Origin: Megaustenia siamemsis
Taxonomy: Eukaryota > Mollusca > Gastropoda > Stylommatophora > Ariophantidae
Length of the DNA stretch: 64,000 bases
NCBI GenBank assembly: GCA_032433765.1
Contig: JAVIAB010000159.1
Span: 57,481,542-57,545,541 of the forward strand
Direction of reading: 5' to 3'
The position numbers were made by a program, and so were the translations under genes. Shown one piece after another: positions 1-12,900 of this stretch. Numbering within the stretch: position 1 is the first letter of the stretch; every line of letters begins with the position of its first letter. The notes under the pieces are model-generated. The model was not told where the DNA came from, did not search any database, and was given only the letters and a program-made list of their open reading frames with translations.

Positions 1-138
1 TCTTGACACTAGAGGAGGAACTGGGACAGTACAGACATGAGAAAATGTTAGAAGAAGCCATCCAACAAGCAAAACGAGCAGACAAACATACACCCACCAT
101 CTTGACACTAGAGGAGGAACTGGAACAGTACAGACATC
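1..138 (+). repeat. 99-bp tandem duplication in LINE linker
   Basis: The block starting TCTTGACACTAGAGGAGGAA occurs at 1 and again at 100 with one difference in the first 38 bases. It encodes LTLEEELxQYRH twice. It lies upstream of the RT motifs in the Tx1-like element. Confidence 0.85.
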
Positions 139-373
139 ATAGATTTCACGGAAGCATTACTGCATACAGGGTTAGGACAACAATCACTCAGGAAACTCCA
201 AGCAAACAATAATTGGGAATAGAACAGAATATACAGCGCATCAGACAAATAAGCAAAATAATAGACTCAGACGGCAACATACAAACAGACACACAAAATA
301 TAAACAAAGCATTTGACACTTACTGACAGAAATTATTCAAAGAAAGGAACGCATAAGCACACATACAAGACAA

Positions 374-2797
374 ATGCATGCAATATACAACAAACTAAGA
401 GACTCTGATAGGAGGAAGCTCGATGCAGAACTCACACTAGCAGACATAACAAGTACAGTACAAAGAATGCCCCAAAACAAATCACCAGGGCCTGATGGCC
501 TCACAGTAGAATTCTACCAACATTTCTTTCCTATCCTAGGTCATGTTCTCCTCAAAATGTACACAAACTCACTCACAACGAAACAGTTACCGCCAAGTCT
601 AAACATGTCATACACTGCTATCTACGGACAAGACACTTCTAAAAAAATACAGACCCATTTCACTTCTCAACACAGACTACATGATACTAACAAAGACATT
701 GAGAAACAAAACTCAAACCTGTCATGGCGTCTCTCATATATACAGATCAACACTGTAGTGTTCAGGGTAGAAACATTCACCAGCACACACACTTTATACG
801 GGACAGTATCACTTACACACACACTTTATACGGTACAGTATCACTTACACACACACTTTATACGAGACAGTATCACTTACACACACACTTTATACGAGAC
901 AGTATCACTTACACACACACTTTATACGAGACAGTATCACTTACACACACACATTTTATACGAGACATTATCACTTACACACACACTTTATACGAGACAT
1001 TATCACTTACACACACACTTTATACGAGACATTATCACTTACACACACACTTTATACGAGACATTATCACTTACACACACACTTTATACGAGACAGTATC
1101 ACTTACACACACACTTTATACGAGACAGTATCACTTACACACACATTTTATACGAGACATTATCACTTACACACACACACTTTATACGAGACAGTATCAC
1201 TTACACACACACTTTATACGAGACATTATCACTTACACACACACTTTATACGAGACAGTATCACTTACACACACACTTTATACGAGACATTATTACTTAC
1301 ACACACACTTTATACGAGACATTATCACTTACACACACACTTTATACGAGACAGTATCACTTACACACACACTTTATACGAGACATTATCACTTACACAC
1401 ACACTTTATACGAGACATTATCACTTACACACACACTTTATACGAGACAGTGTCACTTACACACACACTTTATACGAGACAGTATCACTTACACACACAC
1501 TTTATACGAGACATTATCACTTACACACACACTTTATACGAGACAGTATCACTTACACACACACTTTATACGAGACAGTATCACTTACACACACACTTTA
1601 TACGAGACAGTATCACTTACACACACACTTTGTACGAGACAGTATCACTTACACACACACTTTATACGAGACAGTATCACTTACACACACACTTTATACG
1701 AGACATTATCACTTACACACGCACTTTATACGAGACAGTATCACTTACACACACACTTTATACGAGACAGTATCACTTACACACACACTTTATACGAGAC
1801 AGTATCACTTACACACACACTTTATACGAGACAGTATCACTTACACACACACTTTATACGAGACATTATCACTTACACACACACATTATACGAGACATTA
1901 TCACTTACACACACACTTTATACGAGACATTATCACTTACACACACACTTTATACGAGACATTATCACTTACACACACACTTTATACGAGACATTATCAC
2001 TTACACACACACTTTATACGAGACAGTATCACTTACACACACACTTTATACGAGACAGTATCACTTACACACACACTTTATACGAGACAGTATCACTTAC
2101 ACACACACTTTATACGAGACATTATCACTTACACACACACTTTATACGAGACAGTATCACTTACACACACACTTTATACGAGACAGTATCACTTACACAC
2201 ACACTTTGTACGAGACATTATCACTTACACACACACTTTATACGAGACAGTATCACTTACACACACACTTTATACGAGACAGTATCACTTACACACACAC
2301 TTTGTACGAGACAGTATCACTTACACACACACTTTATACGAGACAGTATCACTTACACACACACTTTATACGAGACAGTATCACTTACACACACACTTTA
2401 TACGAGACAGTATCACTTACACACACACTTTATACGAGACATTATCACTTACACACACCAGAAAGACAGTCAATCTTCCATCTTATCACTAGGCCAAGAA
2501 AAAGCCATTGACAGAGTAGCCCATTCTTACCTCCGCAAGACTTTGCTCAATTGTAACATTGGAGAGCATTTCAGACAGTGGGTCCACATTCTTTATGCTA
2601 GACCTGAGAGCAGGATCCTAGTGAACCAAACTCTTACACAGACTTTAAGGTTAACAAGACCAGTCAGACAAATGTGCTTTCTATCCCCTTTACTTTACGT
2701 ACTGACAATAGAGTCACTCTTAGAGTGGACAAGACAACTCCATAGCAGGCACACTCATACTAGGGAAAGGAGAGCAGAAGCTGTTAACCTACGCTGA
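374..2797 (+). pseudogene. LINE reverse transcriptase fragment interrupted by an in-gene minisatellite
   Basis: An uninterrupted 807-codon frame runs through here, but only its two ends are RT. Codons 1 to about 85 carry the SPGPDG motif, and codons from about 700 carry QEKAIDRV and a degraded RQMCFLSPLLYVLTIESLLEW (the RQG-x-PLSP motif of RTs). The middle is translated minisatellite: the 32-bp unit has no stop in any of its three rotations, so every forward frame stays open across it. The DQHCSVQGRNIHQ block just before the array is in a different frame (from 724). The catalytic YADD at about 2790 is in yet another frame. I regard this as a pseudogene and not as a real 807-residue protein. 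Confidence 0.75.
782..2458 (+). repeat. 32-bp minisatellite, about 52 units, derived from RT coding sequence
   Basis: Units of 32 bp read approximately TATCACTTACACACACAC then TTTATACGAGACAG. The main variant position is CAGTATC versus CATTATC, and a few units carry TTTGTACG or an extra AC. The first unit is continuous with the RT frame from 724 (RNIHQHTHFIRDSITYTHT), so the array appears to have grown from the RT segment encoding HFIRDSITYTH. RT coding resumes immediately after it. Confidence 0.95.
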
Positions 2798-4334
2798 TGA
2801 CACTATTTTCTTTCCATCAACCACTAGATCAATAGACAACATCCCCAGCGCATTTACAGAGTTTGGGAAGGGCAGCGGGGCACATATAAACATACATAAA
2901 TCTTTCATTATGGGTATAGGCAGGTGGAAGAACAAAGTGGACTTCCCCTCAGCTCTAACACCGGTCACCAACTTAAAACTATACGGGATAACATATCCAT
3001 GCGACCCAAACAAAACACATAAACCAACATAACAGAACCTAGTCAAACAGATAACAGACATGCTACATAGATACAAAACATCAACCACTTTTGGCAGGAG
3101 CATAACAGTAAACACCAATATAATCCTTAAATTGATTTACACAGCCACAGTTTTTGACCCACGCAACCAATAATCAAAGAGATTAAAACCAAAAAAAAAA
3201 CTGATAAGAACCTTCGTTTTTGGCCACAATACACAGCATACAACTAAAAACATTGATACAGCACAAAAGACAGGGAGGGATCTCACTACAGGACATAAAT
3301 ACAAAGTCTCTCAGAGTAAATCAAATATGTCGCATCATCAACCAACTAGACAACCACACATTTGCTCACTACTACATGGGGCTGATTTAACCGATTCAAA
3401 AAAGTGAACAATTAATTGCCTCACCATTTCAGCACCACACCCACATATTACAAAACATGTGTGCCGGCCATTCAAGAACATGACAGTTTAGTACACCAAG
3501 GGACAAACAACATCTACAAACACTTAATTAAACAACAAGCACCTCCATTACATCACAGAATCAAGAGAGGACAAAAGTACTTTCTCACTGACTACACCAG
3601 CACCTTCTCAAAACTCCATAACCCCCACATTGCCCCCAAAAGCGAGGGATGTCACATGTAGACGTATATATAACATGACACACATCACAGCGAGGGAGGT
3701 CACATGCAGACTTATATATATAACATGACACCCATCATAGGCAGACCAACCCACAGATTCAGATGGACACCCCGGTGCTTCCGCTGAGCACCTGTTCTGT
3801 AGGTGCAGTACAATCATACCGGTAAGAAGGGCACTGCAACACACATTAAAATCACATAAGTCGACACATACGGATCTATTATGCTCAACACACTGCCAAA
3901 AAATAACAATACAAGATCTATTTACAAAATTACTTATACTACTATCAGAATACATACATAATATGTACCTGCTGGAATGGGTCCATGTACGAATTTTAAT
4001 TCCCATCTTTTGCTACAAATCTTTAATCAAAGAACATTGTCCATTTTAAAATAAACACATTTACTGTTGAGAATGAACGTATGCGAACGAATGAATTAAA
4101 CAATAAAAATTTGCATTATTTTAGTAAGCGGTGCGGTTGGAACTAACATAAACAAGTTATACTGTTGAGAATGAATGTATGTGAACAAAAGAGATAAATA
4201 TTAAATGTTATTTTTTTGTGAAATGTTAAGGATGTAATGTAAGAGATGCTATTCATTTTTTTTCATGACAAATATGTTATCATGATATGTACTATTGGAT
4301 TTAAAGATGCAATAAAGAGGTTTTAAAAAAAACT

Positions 4335-4712
4335 GAATGTAGTACAGGGGATTAGGTACCTGTCTTAAGGCAAAAGGTATAATGAGGTGTTAGTTAGATT
4401 AGACAGTTCGCTCAGAGAATTTGAGATATTCACTTTTTGGACTTTGGAATAATAATAGTTTTGAGAGGTTGAACTGTCATAATTTGAGCACAGAAATGAG
4501 TAGGGTCCTCTGGGTGGTTAGATAGAGTTACTATAATGAATCGATCGTCATCACAAGAGTTTTCTGGGAGATTCTACAAGACACGTACAGACCACAGCAG
4601 ATAAGATATTATATAATTAGAACAATATGAGTTCAAGCTAACCACTATATATTGAGAAAGAACTTTATTACGATCGCGGAAGTTACTTGTTATAAACACC
4701 GCAGATCAAAAT
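4335..4712 (+). repeat. Dispersed repeat R350, copy 1
   Basis: About 370 bp that align almost end to end with 14309-14684, from GAATGTAGTA to TATAAACACCGC, with scattered substitutions and small indels. Neither copy has an open frame longer than about 90 codons. The Tx1-like LINE ends directly at its left edge. Family unknown. Confidence 0.85.
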
Positions 4713-4937
4713 AGAACGTTTATATGTTTGCCAGTGATCAGGATCTTTTTCATTTTATGAAAGACCTGAGTAAAGTCAGAAATTGCCCCTAGTTTGAAAG
4801 TACTCAAGAAAGTTGAGTCTATTTAGAGTACACCACTTTCTAGCCAAAAACACCACATATGTCAAATGAGTTTAATGAAACGGTAAGCTCCGCAATTGAA
4901 CTGCAACCTTCAACCAGCTATGAGATAATTCTATTTA

Positions 4938-5280
4938 TCTCCTGTAATGTTTGTGTGTACTACACACCAACGAACCTTGTGTCCAGAAGTCAACCGGGCC
5001 TAGCCACATGTAATGTGTTTGTGTACTACACACTAACGAACATTGTGTCCAGTAGTCAACCGCGCCTAGCCACCTGTAATGTGTTTGTGTACTACACACT
5101 AACCAACCTCGTGTCCAGAAGCCAACCGCGCCCAGCCACCTGTAATGTGTTTGTGTACTAAACACCAACGAACCTCGTGTCCAGAAGTCAACCGAGCCTA
5201 GCCACCTGTAATGTGTTTGTGTATACTAAACACCAACGAACCTCGTGTCCAGAAGTCAAGCGGGCCCAGCCACCTATTTT
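4938..5280 (+). repeat. 66-bp tandem repeat, 5 units
   Basis: Five units with period 66 bp (last spacing 68) marked by GTGTCCAGAAGTCAACCG at 4979, 5045, 5111, 5177 and 5245. Open frames across it on both strands are repeat translations. Confidence 0.9.
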
Positions 5281-6165
5281 GGAAATAGAACGTACATCTA
5301 TGTCCTGTGAAAGAATGTCTACCTGTTTTTTTTTTTTTTTATTTTGAAGGAAACCCCATGTGAAGTATAAAGTCAGAATATGTATCACACTGACGCTGAC
5401 CAGACAAGCGAAGCCTAACTAGCCATGAGAGAAGCCATGAGGTCTACCTGGGTACTTTCATCAACGTTTGCCGTCGCCGCATCGAAGAAATCCTAACAGT
5501 TGGAAAGAAAGAACGCTGATCTTTTTGAAAAAAAAAAAACAAAAAAAAAACACTATAATTGTTATTCATGACAATTGTTTTGACAAACGAGAAGACCTTA
5601 TTGGTTCGATCACGTGAGACTAATTGTGCCGATATTGACAATCGTGGAGTTCATTCAGACTTTGTGATATCTCGAATTTAAAAAAAAACACTTAGTTTTA
5701 AGATATGCATATTTTTTGATTGTGATTGATTGTGATTGATTGCGTTTGAAATAAAAATTGAAATTCACAGAAAGCAAAGACATGGATATACCCTAGTCGA
5801 TAAGAAGTGCACATTTTTTCTATCATATTTCTTGTTAAAGTCTTCAATTTTAGGTATTAAATGTATACCATAATAATGTAATGAGACTATAGATATGAGG
5901 AAATTAAAGTGCCGGGTGTTGAGTTGATAAACAAAATAGAAGCAGCAGATAGGTGTAATATGAAGTGCTATCAGAAGAAGGCCCAGGTGAAGAATATGGT
6001 GCTAACTATCCACATAATTATTACGTCACGCAGGTGGTTTCAGAAACACTTGAATAATGTGAATAAATGTTGCTATAGAAACAGACATTAATCAGAGACT
6101 GTATAAACCTGTAAATATTTTACAGCTGGAAGCTGTTGAGTCGAAATATATGAGACTGTTATTTT
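5281..6165. other. AT-rich stretch without a recognised gene
   Basis: Contains T and A homopolymers (5326-5341, 5529-5550) and short open frames only. A segment near 5400-5500 can be read as ERSHEVYLGTFINVCRRR but has no supporting splice or homology evidence. Confidence 0.5.
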
Positions 6166-6169
6166 ATTT

Positions 6170-6655
6170 GACAATAGAAACAAGAAAAAGAGTTCTTAAA
6201 TATTACGTAGAGCCAGTCTTAATATATGGATGCGAATCATAGACAATAAGACAACAGACACGAAAGTCACTGGAGTCTGTAGAAATGTGGTTTTACAGAA
6301 GAATGTTGAGAGTACCATGGACAGCTAAGAAAAGTAATGAAAATGATCTGAGAGAGGTCAAAGCAAAAAGAGAGCTGATTTCCAATATTAGGAAGTAACA
6401 ATCCCTTTTTTGGCCATGTTATGAGAAGAGAACAACTTGAATATATTGAAACAACTGGAAAAATTGAAGGATGAAGAGACAGAGGGAAGCAAAGAGAAAA
6501 AAATAACAGACAGCTTAAGAGAATGGCTTGACACAAGGTCAACAACAGAAATGATAAATAACTGTAAAAGTTATTAAAAAATGTAAAAGATCGAAAGTTG
6601 TGGAGAGACATGATCACCTACGCCAGCAGGCCCGGTACTTGATGATAATGTTATA
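6170..6655 (+). mobile_element. LINE-D 3' fragment, copy 1
   Basis: 5'-truncated non-LTR element carrying only the RT C-terminal region. Readable segments are LKYYVEPVLIYGCES, SVEMWFYRRMLRVPW and KRELISNIRK, a layout typical of LINE RT C-termini (LYG.E.W, MW..RRML). It ends with GGCCCGGTACTTGATGATAATG. Matching copies lie at 43270 (+), 25552 (-), 58895 (-) and, more divergent, 55397 (+). Stops and shifts make it non-functional. Confidence 0.85.
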
Positions 6656-8299
6656 TTATATCTCTTATATGTTACTGTTGAACACTGTTAGGATTGCCGT
6701 AGATCTGTAACCCAACGATACATTGTTTGAATTAAGGAAAGTCTGCCCGTCAGTAAAGAGAAGAAGAGATACAGAGTGGCATTAGAATCAGTCACAGAAG
6801 ATGATATGATAAGATGTAATAATTAAGTTTATTTGTCTTCTCTTTCAATGTGGTCATTCAAATTGTTTGCTACTTTTGGATGTTGTAACTAATAATGTTG
6901 TTTTATGGGTCTACTAATTTTAGACCAATTTTATATATGTGTGCTGTCAGTATGTTTTGACAATTATGTTGAGAGATTATTATGAGTCTGTAAATGTACG
7001 GTTGCCTTGTATAGGAAACATAATTCTATGTTATGAAGATGTCACTAGAGAAGCCAAGAAGGGTTATAATGTTATAATCGTATAAGAAGATACGAGAGTA
7101 GATAGACGATAAATGTAAAGAGAAGAGGGTAAGGATTCCCAAGGTTTACCTGTCATAACAACTGACCAATGAGAAGCCAGAATATAATTAGCCATATAGC
7201 TGACCACTTGAGGAGTGAGTCAACTGAAGTAAATATACAAAATGGTGATATCCATTTTAACAACGGTTTATTTAGGAATGAGTCTAGTTGAGAAGACGCT
7301 ATTTACAGACGCAGAAGCCTTAGAGTACCAAGAGTAGGAGAACTCAGAATTTACAGAAATAGAGGAACATGCTAATCAGCATTAACGTAATGGTAGGTAT
7401 GGAGAAGGGCATAGAAGACTAAACAGAGAAGAGAGAGCCAGAGACCCATAGATGAAGAGTCTCAGACATAGGGATTCCCAAGCGTGGAACGGCACTTGGA
7501 GATGTACAGATAATTGTGTTCTTGTTATCTTATTATGGGTAGAAGTCAGACTAGACTTGCTTAAAACTGATGTTATCATATTTTTTATTGCTATATGTTT
7601 GTGATTCGTCTATGCTGTATGTTCGGTCTGGCCAGGACTGTTGTGTGAAAGATTTTAGTTGTAAAACGTGTGCGGACGCACTTTTAATTTTGATGACAGC
7701 TTAATTATATTTTAATGGGAAGAATTGCCAAAGATTATGACTATGTTAGTGGGAGAGAGCACAGAAGAGCTAGAGTTATCTAACGATAAATGCTGATTTT
7801 TGTATTGACTCAGACATAAGTCTATGTGTACATGTAAAGAGTTACACATGTTATGACCCGTGTTATCCGGACACGAGGTGTACACAGACGGTCGACCAGA
7901 CATGATTTGACAAATAAGTTAAGCCAATGAGCTATGGAGTCATGCATGTAAGCAGAAGGCTATGCAGATGATACGAAGTACTGTTTTAGTAGGAAACATG
8001 TTCCATAAGAATAACGAGAATGTACTCACAAGAAGACTGTCGACTATACAAGAGTTGACAAGTAACTTAAACCATTGAGCTAAATGATTATGTAAGAAAG
8101 CAAGATGATATGCAGACAATGCAAAGAACAGTGTCAAAAGGGCTTGTGTTCAAGAGAATAACTAGAATGTACTCATAACGAGAACAGACTAGAGCGGTCT
8201 TGTTCTTCAGAAGAAGGGGTGCATATATGATGCTGAAGAAATGACTAAACGGGTCTTATTCTTCAAATAAGATATTAAAGGACAATATTGAGTAAGACT
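6656..8299. other. No gene recognised; short diverged duplications
   Basis: AT-rich, with no open frame above about 65 codons. About 7908-8055 and 8056-8190 are a diverged duplication (TGACAA.TAA, GAGCTA, GAATGTACTCA in the same order). Short ACTAAACGGGTCTTATTCTTC-like blocks recur from 8180 to 9200. Confidence 0.55.
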
Positions 8300-8309
8300 A
8301 AGCGGGTCT
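8300..8309 (+). repeat. TSD of LINE-C copy 1 (partner 9076-9085)
   Basis: AAGCGGGTCT on both sides of the element. The flank is itself a low-copy repeat of ACTAAGCGGGTCT-like blocks, so a chance match is slightly more likely than usual. Confidence 0.75.
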
Positions 8310-9075
8310 ACTAGCAGAAAATCCTAAAGACCTACAACACTTACTTAATGTGATAAACACAACAAGCAAAAAATGTGGACTAGAAATGAATATCAAAAAG
8401 ACTAAAACTATGATCATAAACAAAGAAAATTCTCAAGAACTACAATTAAATATCACAGTGGAGGGAATACATCTGGAGACAGTCCAGAGTTACAACTACC
8501 TAGGACATACTATAACCAATGATGGAAAATCCACAACTGAAATAAACAAAAGAATAGGTATGGCAAAAAGTAATTTTAATGCCATGAAAAATATACTAAC
8601 AACAAAACAAATATCAGCAGGGCTGAAACTAAGAATGGCAAATTGTTACATCTTCTCAATATTCCTGTATGGTGCAGAAACATGGAGACAAGAAAACAGA
8701 ACAGAAAATTGAAGCCTTTGAAATGTGGATTTATAGAAGAATAGGTAGAATTGGATGGAAACAAAAGATAAAAAACAATGAAGTTTTAAAACAACTGAAA
8801 ATAAAAAGAGAACTGCTGAACACAATAAAGACAAGACAAATTAAATTTTTGGGGCATGTTAAAAAACACAACAGCCTACTAAAAGTAATATTGGAAGGAA
8901 AAATACAAGGTAAAAGAGGCAGAGGCAGACCAAGACTAACATGGACGAGTAACATCAAAAGATGGACAAGTCAATCTAAGACAGCCTGCACCATCAAAGC
9001 AAGAAACAGAGTAGAATGGAGATCCATGGTAGCCAACCTTCGTTGCGGAGAGGGCACACGATGATGATGATGATG
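8310..9075 (+). mobile_element. LINE-C 3' fragment, copy 1, with 10-bp TSD
   Basis: 5'-truncated LINE. The RT C-terminus is readable over two overlapping frames (8310-8712 and 8669-9064): KCGLEMNIKKTKTM, SYNYLGHTI, FLYGAETW, EMWIYRRIGRI, IKFLGHVKK, GKRGRGRPRLTW. A one-step frame change lies at about 8690. It ends in a short (ATG)n tail. AAGCGGGTCT flanks it at 8300-8309 and 9076-9085, a target-site duplication consistent with target-primed reverse transcription. Other copies are at 33109, 39539 and 54685, all minus. Confidence 0.9.
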
Positions 9076-9085
9076 AAGCGGGTCT

Positions 9086-9907
9086 TATACTTCGATTACA
9101 AGATGAAACATATTTTGAAGAGACTAAACGGGTCTCATCCTTTAAATTACGAAATGAAACATAATATAATATGAATGGACTAAACTGGTCTTATTCTGCA
9201 CTTTAGAAATGAAAGAGATTATGGTAAAAAGGCCAAATGAGCTTTATATATTTCAGACTTTATGTTATTGTAAATAAATTTAAAATAACATAAATTAACG
9301 GTACATTTTTTGTATGCATGATACACATGTTGTGTTGCAACGATACATTGAATTTCACATGTAAAATGTTGTATTATGAATGGTGTTATAATTTGAACAG
9401 GGTTTTAAGGATATACGATGTTAAAAAGGTTAAAATGTTAAACTGAGAACAGAGAATGTAAGGAACGGACAGAAGTGTGGGTTAGGTAATGTCTGACATA
9501 GACAAAACAGACGCTGACCTCAAATTATGTCCAAGTGGGCAACATCCAGGCTAGGTCAAGAGTGACATCACGTTAGTTAAACGCTTCAAAACAAAGCAAA
9601 GAGACTAGACAGAAACATGTTGAATTTAAGATGATGACACAACAATGCATGGATGCATTTTATTAGATTTGACTATATAGATCTATAATCGGTATCTTTT
9701 GATGTTGTATTAATTGATGCATGTATATATGTATATTTGAACCGGAATTGTAGTTGATATATGAATGGAAGCAAGATTGGCTAGGCAAATGATGAAGTAG
9801 AGATTGAGCAGTCACAATATACATATAACAATCAATGACGTTATATGTATATATAATGAATTAAATTAATCTATTAACAGATCAATTGTAATTAAAGGAT
9901 AAAGGAT
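9086..9907. other. No gene recognised
   Basis: AT-rich. Two more ACTAAACGGGTCT-like blocks occur near 9125 and 9180. No convincing open frame. Confidence 0.5.
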
Positions 9908-9995
9908 ATATTGGTTATTTGATTATGGAAGGCCCCGGTATCACTGCAAACGAATTAAAATCCATAATTGCTCATCCGCCCGTGCCAGCGTAATC
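9908..9995 (+). repeat. Dispersed repeat R600, copy 1, left part
   Basis: Matches 34938-35026 (TATGGAAGGCC, CAAACGAATTAAAATCCATA, CCGCCCGTGCCAG). It is cut at 9995 by LINE-A and resumes at 13085. Confidence 0.9.
9984..9995 (+). repeat. 12-bp TSD of LINE-A copy 1 (partner 13085-13096)
   Basis: GCCAGCGTAATC occurs at 9984-9995 and 13085-13096. Joining the flanks through one copy recreates the uninterrupted R600 sequence seen at 35010-35030. Confidence 0.95.
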
Positions 9996-12900
9996 CTCTT
10001 CCTCTTTCTTTTCTCTTTCTGATACCTAAAAGGTGTCGTAGTTTATATCATTTGTCGTTCTTGTGCTGCTCGAATTGTTTGAATTAGTGATTTTCCTTTG
10101 TTGTTACATGCTTCTGTCACTGCATCTATCCATCTTCTTCTGGGTCTTCCTCTTGGTCTTTTTCCATGCATTTTCGAGAAGAACGCCCTTGATGGTGATT
10201 GGTGAGGATTCATTCTGACCAGGTGGCCAAATCATTTAAATTGTTGTTGTTCTATATATTCTTGGCAGGGATTTGTTCCTACTATTTTTCTTATGGTTTC
10301 ATTTGGTATTCTATCTCTTCTTGTGTTCTTTGTTACTTTTCTCAAACAACGCATCTCACATGTATTGATCTTTCTTAAATGTGATTTAGAAAGGGTCCAT
10401 GTTGACTTTCATAGCACAAAGTTGGTATGAAGATGCTATTTATCATTTGTTGTTTAGCTGGCATAGAAATATTTGGATGTCTTAGCAACGGTGAAAGCTG
10501 GTATGTGACAGCATTTGCTTTTTGTATTCTCATGTCAATTTCTCTGTCTAGTTTTCCATCTTTTGTGAACATTGTGCCTAAATACTTGAATTCCTCTACT
10601 TGTTTTATTTCTTTATCTTTGATCTTGATGTTTAATGGGTGTCTTAATTTGCTTATTCTTATAGCCTCTGTTTTTGCTGTGTTAATTTTCAAACTGTAGT
10701 TTGTGAAGCTTTTATCAAATGATGTTAAATGCTTATGTAGCTGGTTTTCATCTTCATATATTAGGCATTGGTCATCTGCGAAGATTAGCTCGTTGATGTT
10801 GTAGTTTTCTACCTCTATGTTATTATTTGATTTGTCCTTATTGTTGGTTGTTTCCGTATTTCTTTTGCCCATATATATGATGAAGAGGAGTGGTGAGAGG
10901 ACACATCCTTGTATTACTCCTGTTGTAACCTGAAACCATTCTGACAGACCTTCCGATGTTCTGACGGCACGTTGACTGTTTTTGTATAATGTCATTATAT
11001 TTTCTAGTAGTTGTCCTGCAAACGGAAGGTTTCTAAAGTTTGCCAAAGTTTGTTCCTGTCCACACGATCAAATGCTTTTTCCTGATCTATAAACACTATA
11101 TTTAGGTTTCTGTCATATTCTATTGTTTTTTCACATAGTTGTCTCAATGTAAATATAGCATCAGTACAGTTTTTGCCTTTTCTGAATCCGAATTGATTAT
11201 TATTTAATTGAGGTTCTATTATGTATCCTACTCTCCTCTCCAATATTTTAGCAAACATTTTACCAACTTGACTCAATAGGGATATTCCTCTGTACATTTC
11301 ACACTCCCTTTTACTTCCCTTATTCTTCCAAAATGGGACAATGATAGCTTTTTGCCAGTCGTCTGGGACTTTTCTTTCTTCCCAAGCCATATTGAATATG
11401 ATAGTAAGCCGATCTATAGCTGTTTCCTTACAGGCTAGTAGCATTTCTGTTGTTATTCCTTATATACCAGCTGCTTTGTTCTTTTTATTCTGTTTTAATG
11501 CCCATTCTACTTCTGCTTTAAGTATATTCGGTTCCTGTTCATCATACTGCCTATGTTTAAATTCTGTATTTCCGTTTGTATTTCCTTGATTTAATAGTTC
11601 CTTAAAGTATTCTCTCCATCTGATTATTATGTTTTTTCCTGCTGCTGATTGGTCTACCATTCTTGTCGTTTATTATAGTGGTTGGGTTATAATCATTGTT
11701 TCTTACTCTCATTGCTTTTACACTTTTGAAAAATTCTCTGGGTTCTTCTCTACATGTTTTTGCTAATTCTTCACCAAATGCTTTCCATGAGTCTGCTTTT
11801 GTTTGTTCTAGGATCTTTTTGCTATCATTTCTGGCTTGTCTATAGTTATTGTAGTCTTCTGTTGTTTTTGATTTCTGGCACGTTTTATACTTTTTTTTCT
11901 TGTGTTTCACTGCTGATTTTACTGCTTCATTCCACCATCTTGTAAGCTTCTTTCTGCTCTTTCCTATATTTTTCAGACCGCATTTCTCTTGTGTTGACTC
12001 TATTAGACCTTCTTTAAACTGTTTCCATGCTTCTTATATGTTTGTTGGTTGTATTCGGGTTTGGTATTTGTTGGTTACGGATTCTTCTATTTCTTTTTGT
12101 ACGTTTACATTCTTTATTGCTTTTAGATCTATTCTTTGTGCTTGAGGTCTTGTAATCTGTAGTTACCTAACCCATTGTTTCTTCCATAGTAAAACAGGCT
12201 TATGGTATGTATCTAATATTGCATTTGGTATAGATCTTGAGTCTGTTATGTCCCTCCTTTGATGTCTTCTAGTCAAAATAAAATCGATTTGGAAGGTCTT
12301 GTCTGTGTCATTCCATTTATACCAAGTAAGTAGTTGGTTACGATTGTGCTGATTAAATGTGTTTGCTATATAAAGATCATGTTCTGTACAAATATATATG
12401 TAAAGGTGTTCACCGTTTCTGCTTTACTCCTTTGCAGTTACTCCTTTGTCCTACTCTACCGTTGAAATCTCCTAGTACAAACAATTTCTCTGCGTCTTTG
12501 ACTTTATTTATTGTGGCTGAGAGTTCATCAAAATATTCTTGTTTGCTGTCTTCAATATATGTGTCGTTGCATGGAGCATATGTTTGAATGTAAGTGGTAT
12601 TTCCTCCCTTTTTCTGCTAATTTGATACTTATAATTCTTTCCGAGATGTAATCTATTTGTAGTATATTTTTGGCAGTATTACTTTCGATGATGAAACCGA
12701 CCCCGTGTTTGTTTACTTCCGCCATTTTGTTAAATCCTTTTCTTCATAAATTCAACTATTTCTCTACTTGTATCACATAATCCGCAGATGTTCCAAGTGC
12801 CTATTATACGTTCTGATTGCTTTCTTTGTGATGTAGTTTTCCGGTTTTTTGACATTTTCGTTCGTGATCGTAATATCGTAATAGCACAATGATGTATGGT

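Larger units (their letters stand above)
1..4331 (+). mobile_element. Tx1-like non-LTR retrotransposon, 5' end outside window
   Basis: Remains of a LINE read on the plus strand. In order it shows an RT linker and start (NKSPGPDGLTVEFYQ near 476-520), the block DQHCSVQGRNIHQ (745-783), a large inserted minisatellite, then LSLGQEKAIDRVAHSYL (about 2487-2537), a YADD box (TYADDTIFF, about 2787-2813) and a C-terminal EHLFCRC-like segment near 3787. The EKAFDRV-type motif preceded by Q, and the GRNIH block, are features I associate with the Tx1/L1 group. The element appears to end at an AATAAA and A-run at 4310-4331, because from 4335 the sequence matches a repeat also found at 14309. The frame changes several times, so it is dead. 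The 5' part lies outside the window. Confidence 0.75.

Noticed and set aside
782..2458. CRISPR-like array
   Set aside because: Direct repeats without unique spacers, in a eukaryotic transposon; it is a minisatellite.
724..2511. 595-residue repeat protein in a second frame
   Set aside because: Same array read in another frame; only its first 35 or so residues are RT.
374..2797. 807-residue tandem-repeat protein
   Set aside because: The middle is a 32-bp satellite with no stop in any rotation, and only the ends are RT in differing frames. The long frame follows from unit composition.
4859..5168. Protein genes on either strand of the 66-bp repeat
   Set aside because: Both are translations of five near-identical units, with no start context or splice support.
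10427..10699. Plus-strand hydrophobic frame (also at 46639-46911)
   Set aside because: Antisense of LINE-A RT; recurs only because the LINE recurs.
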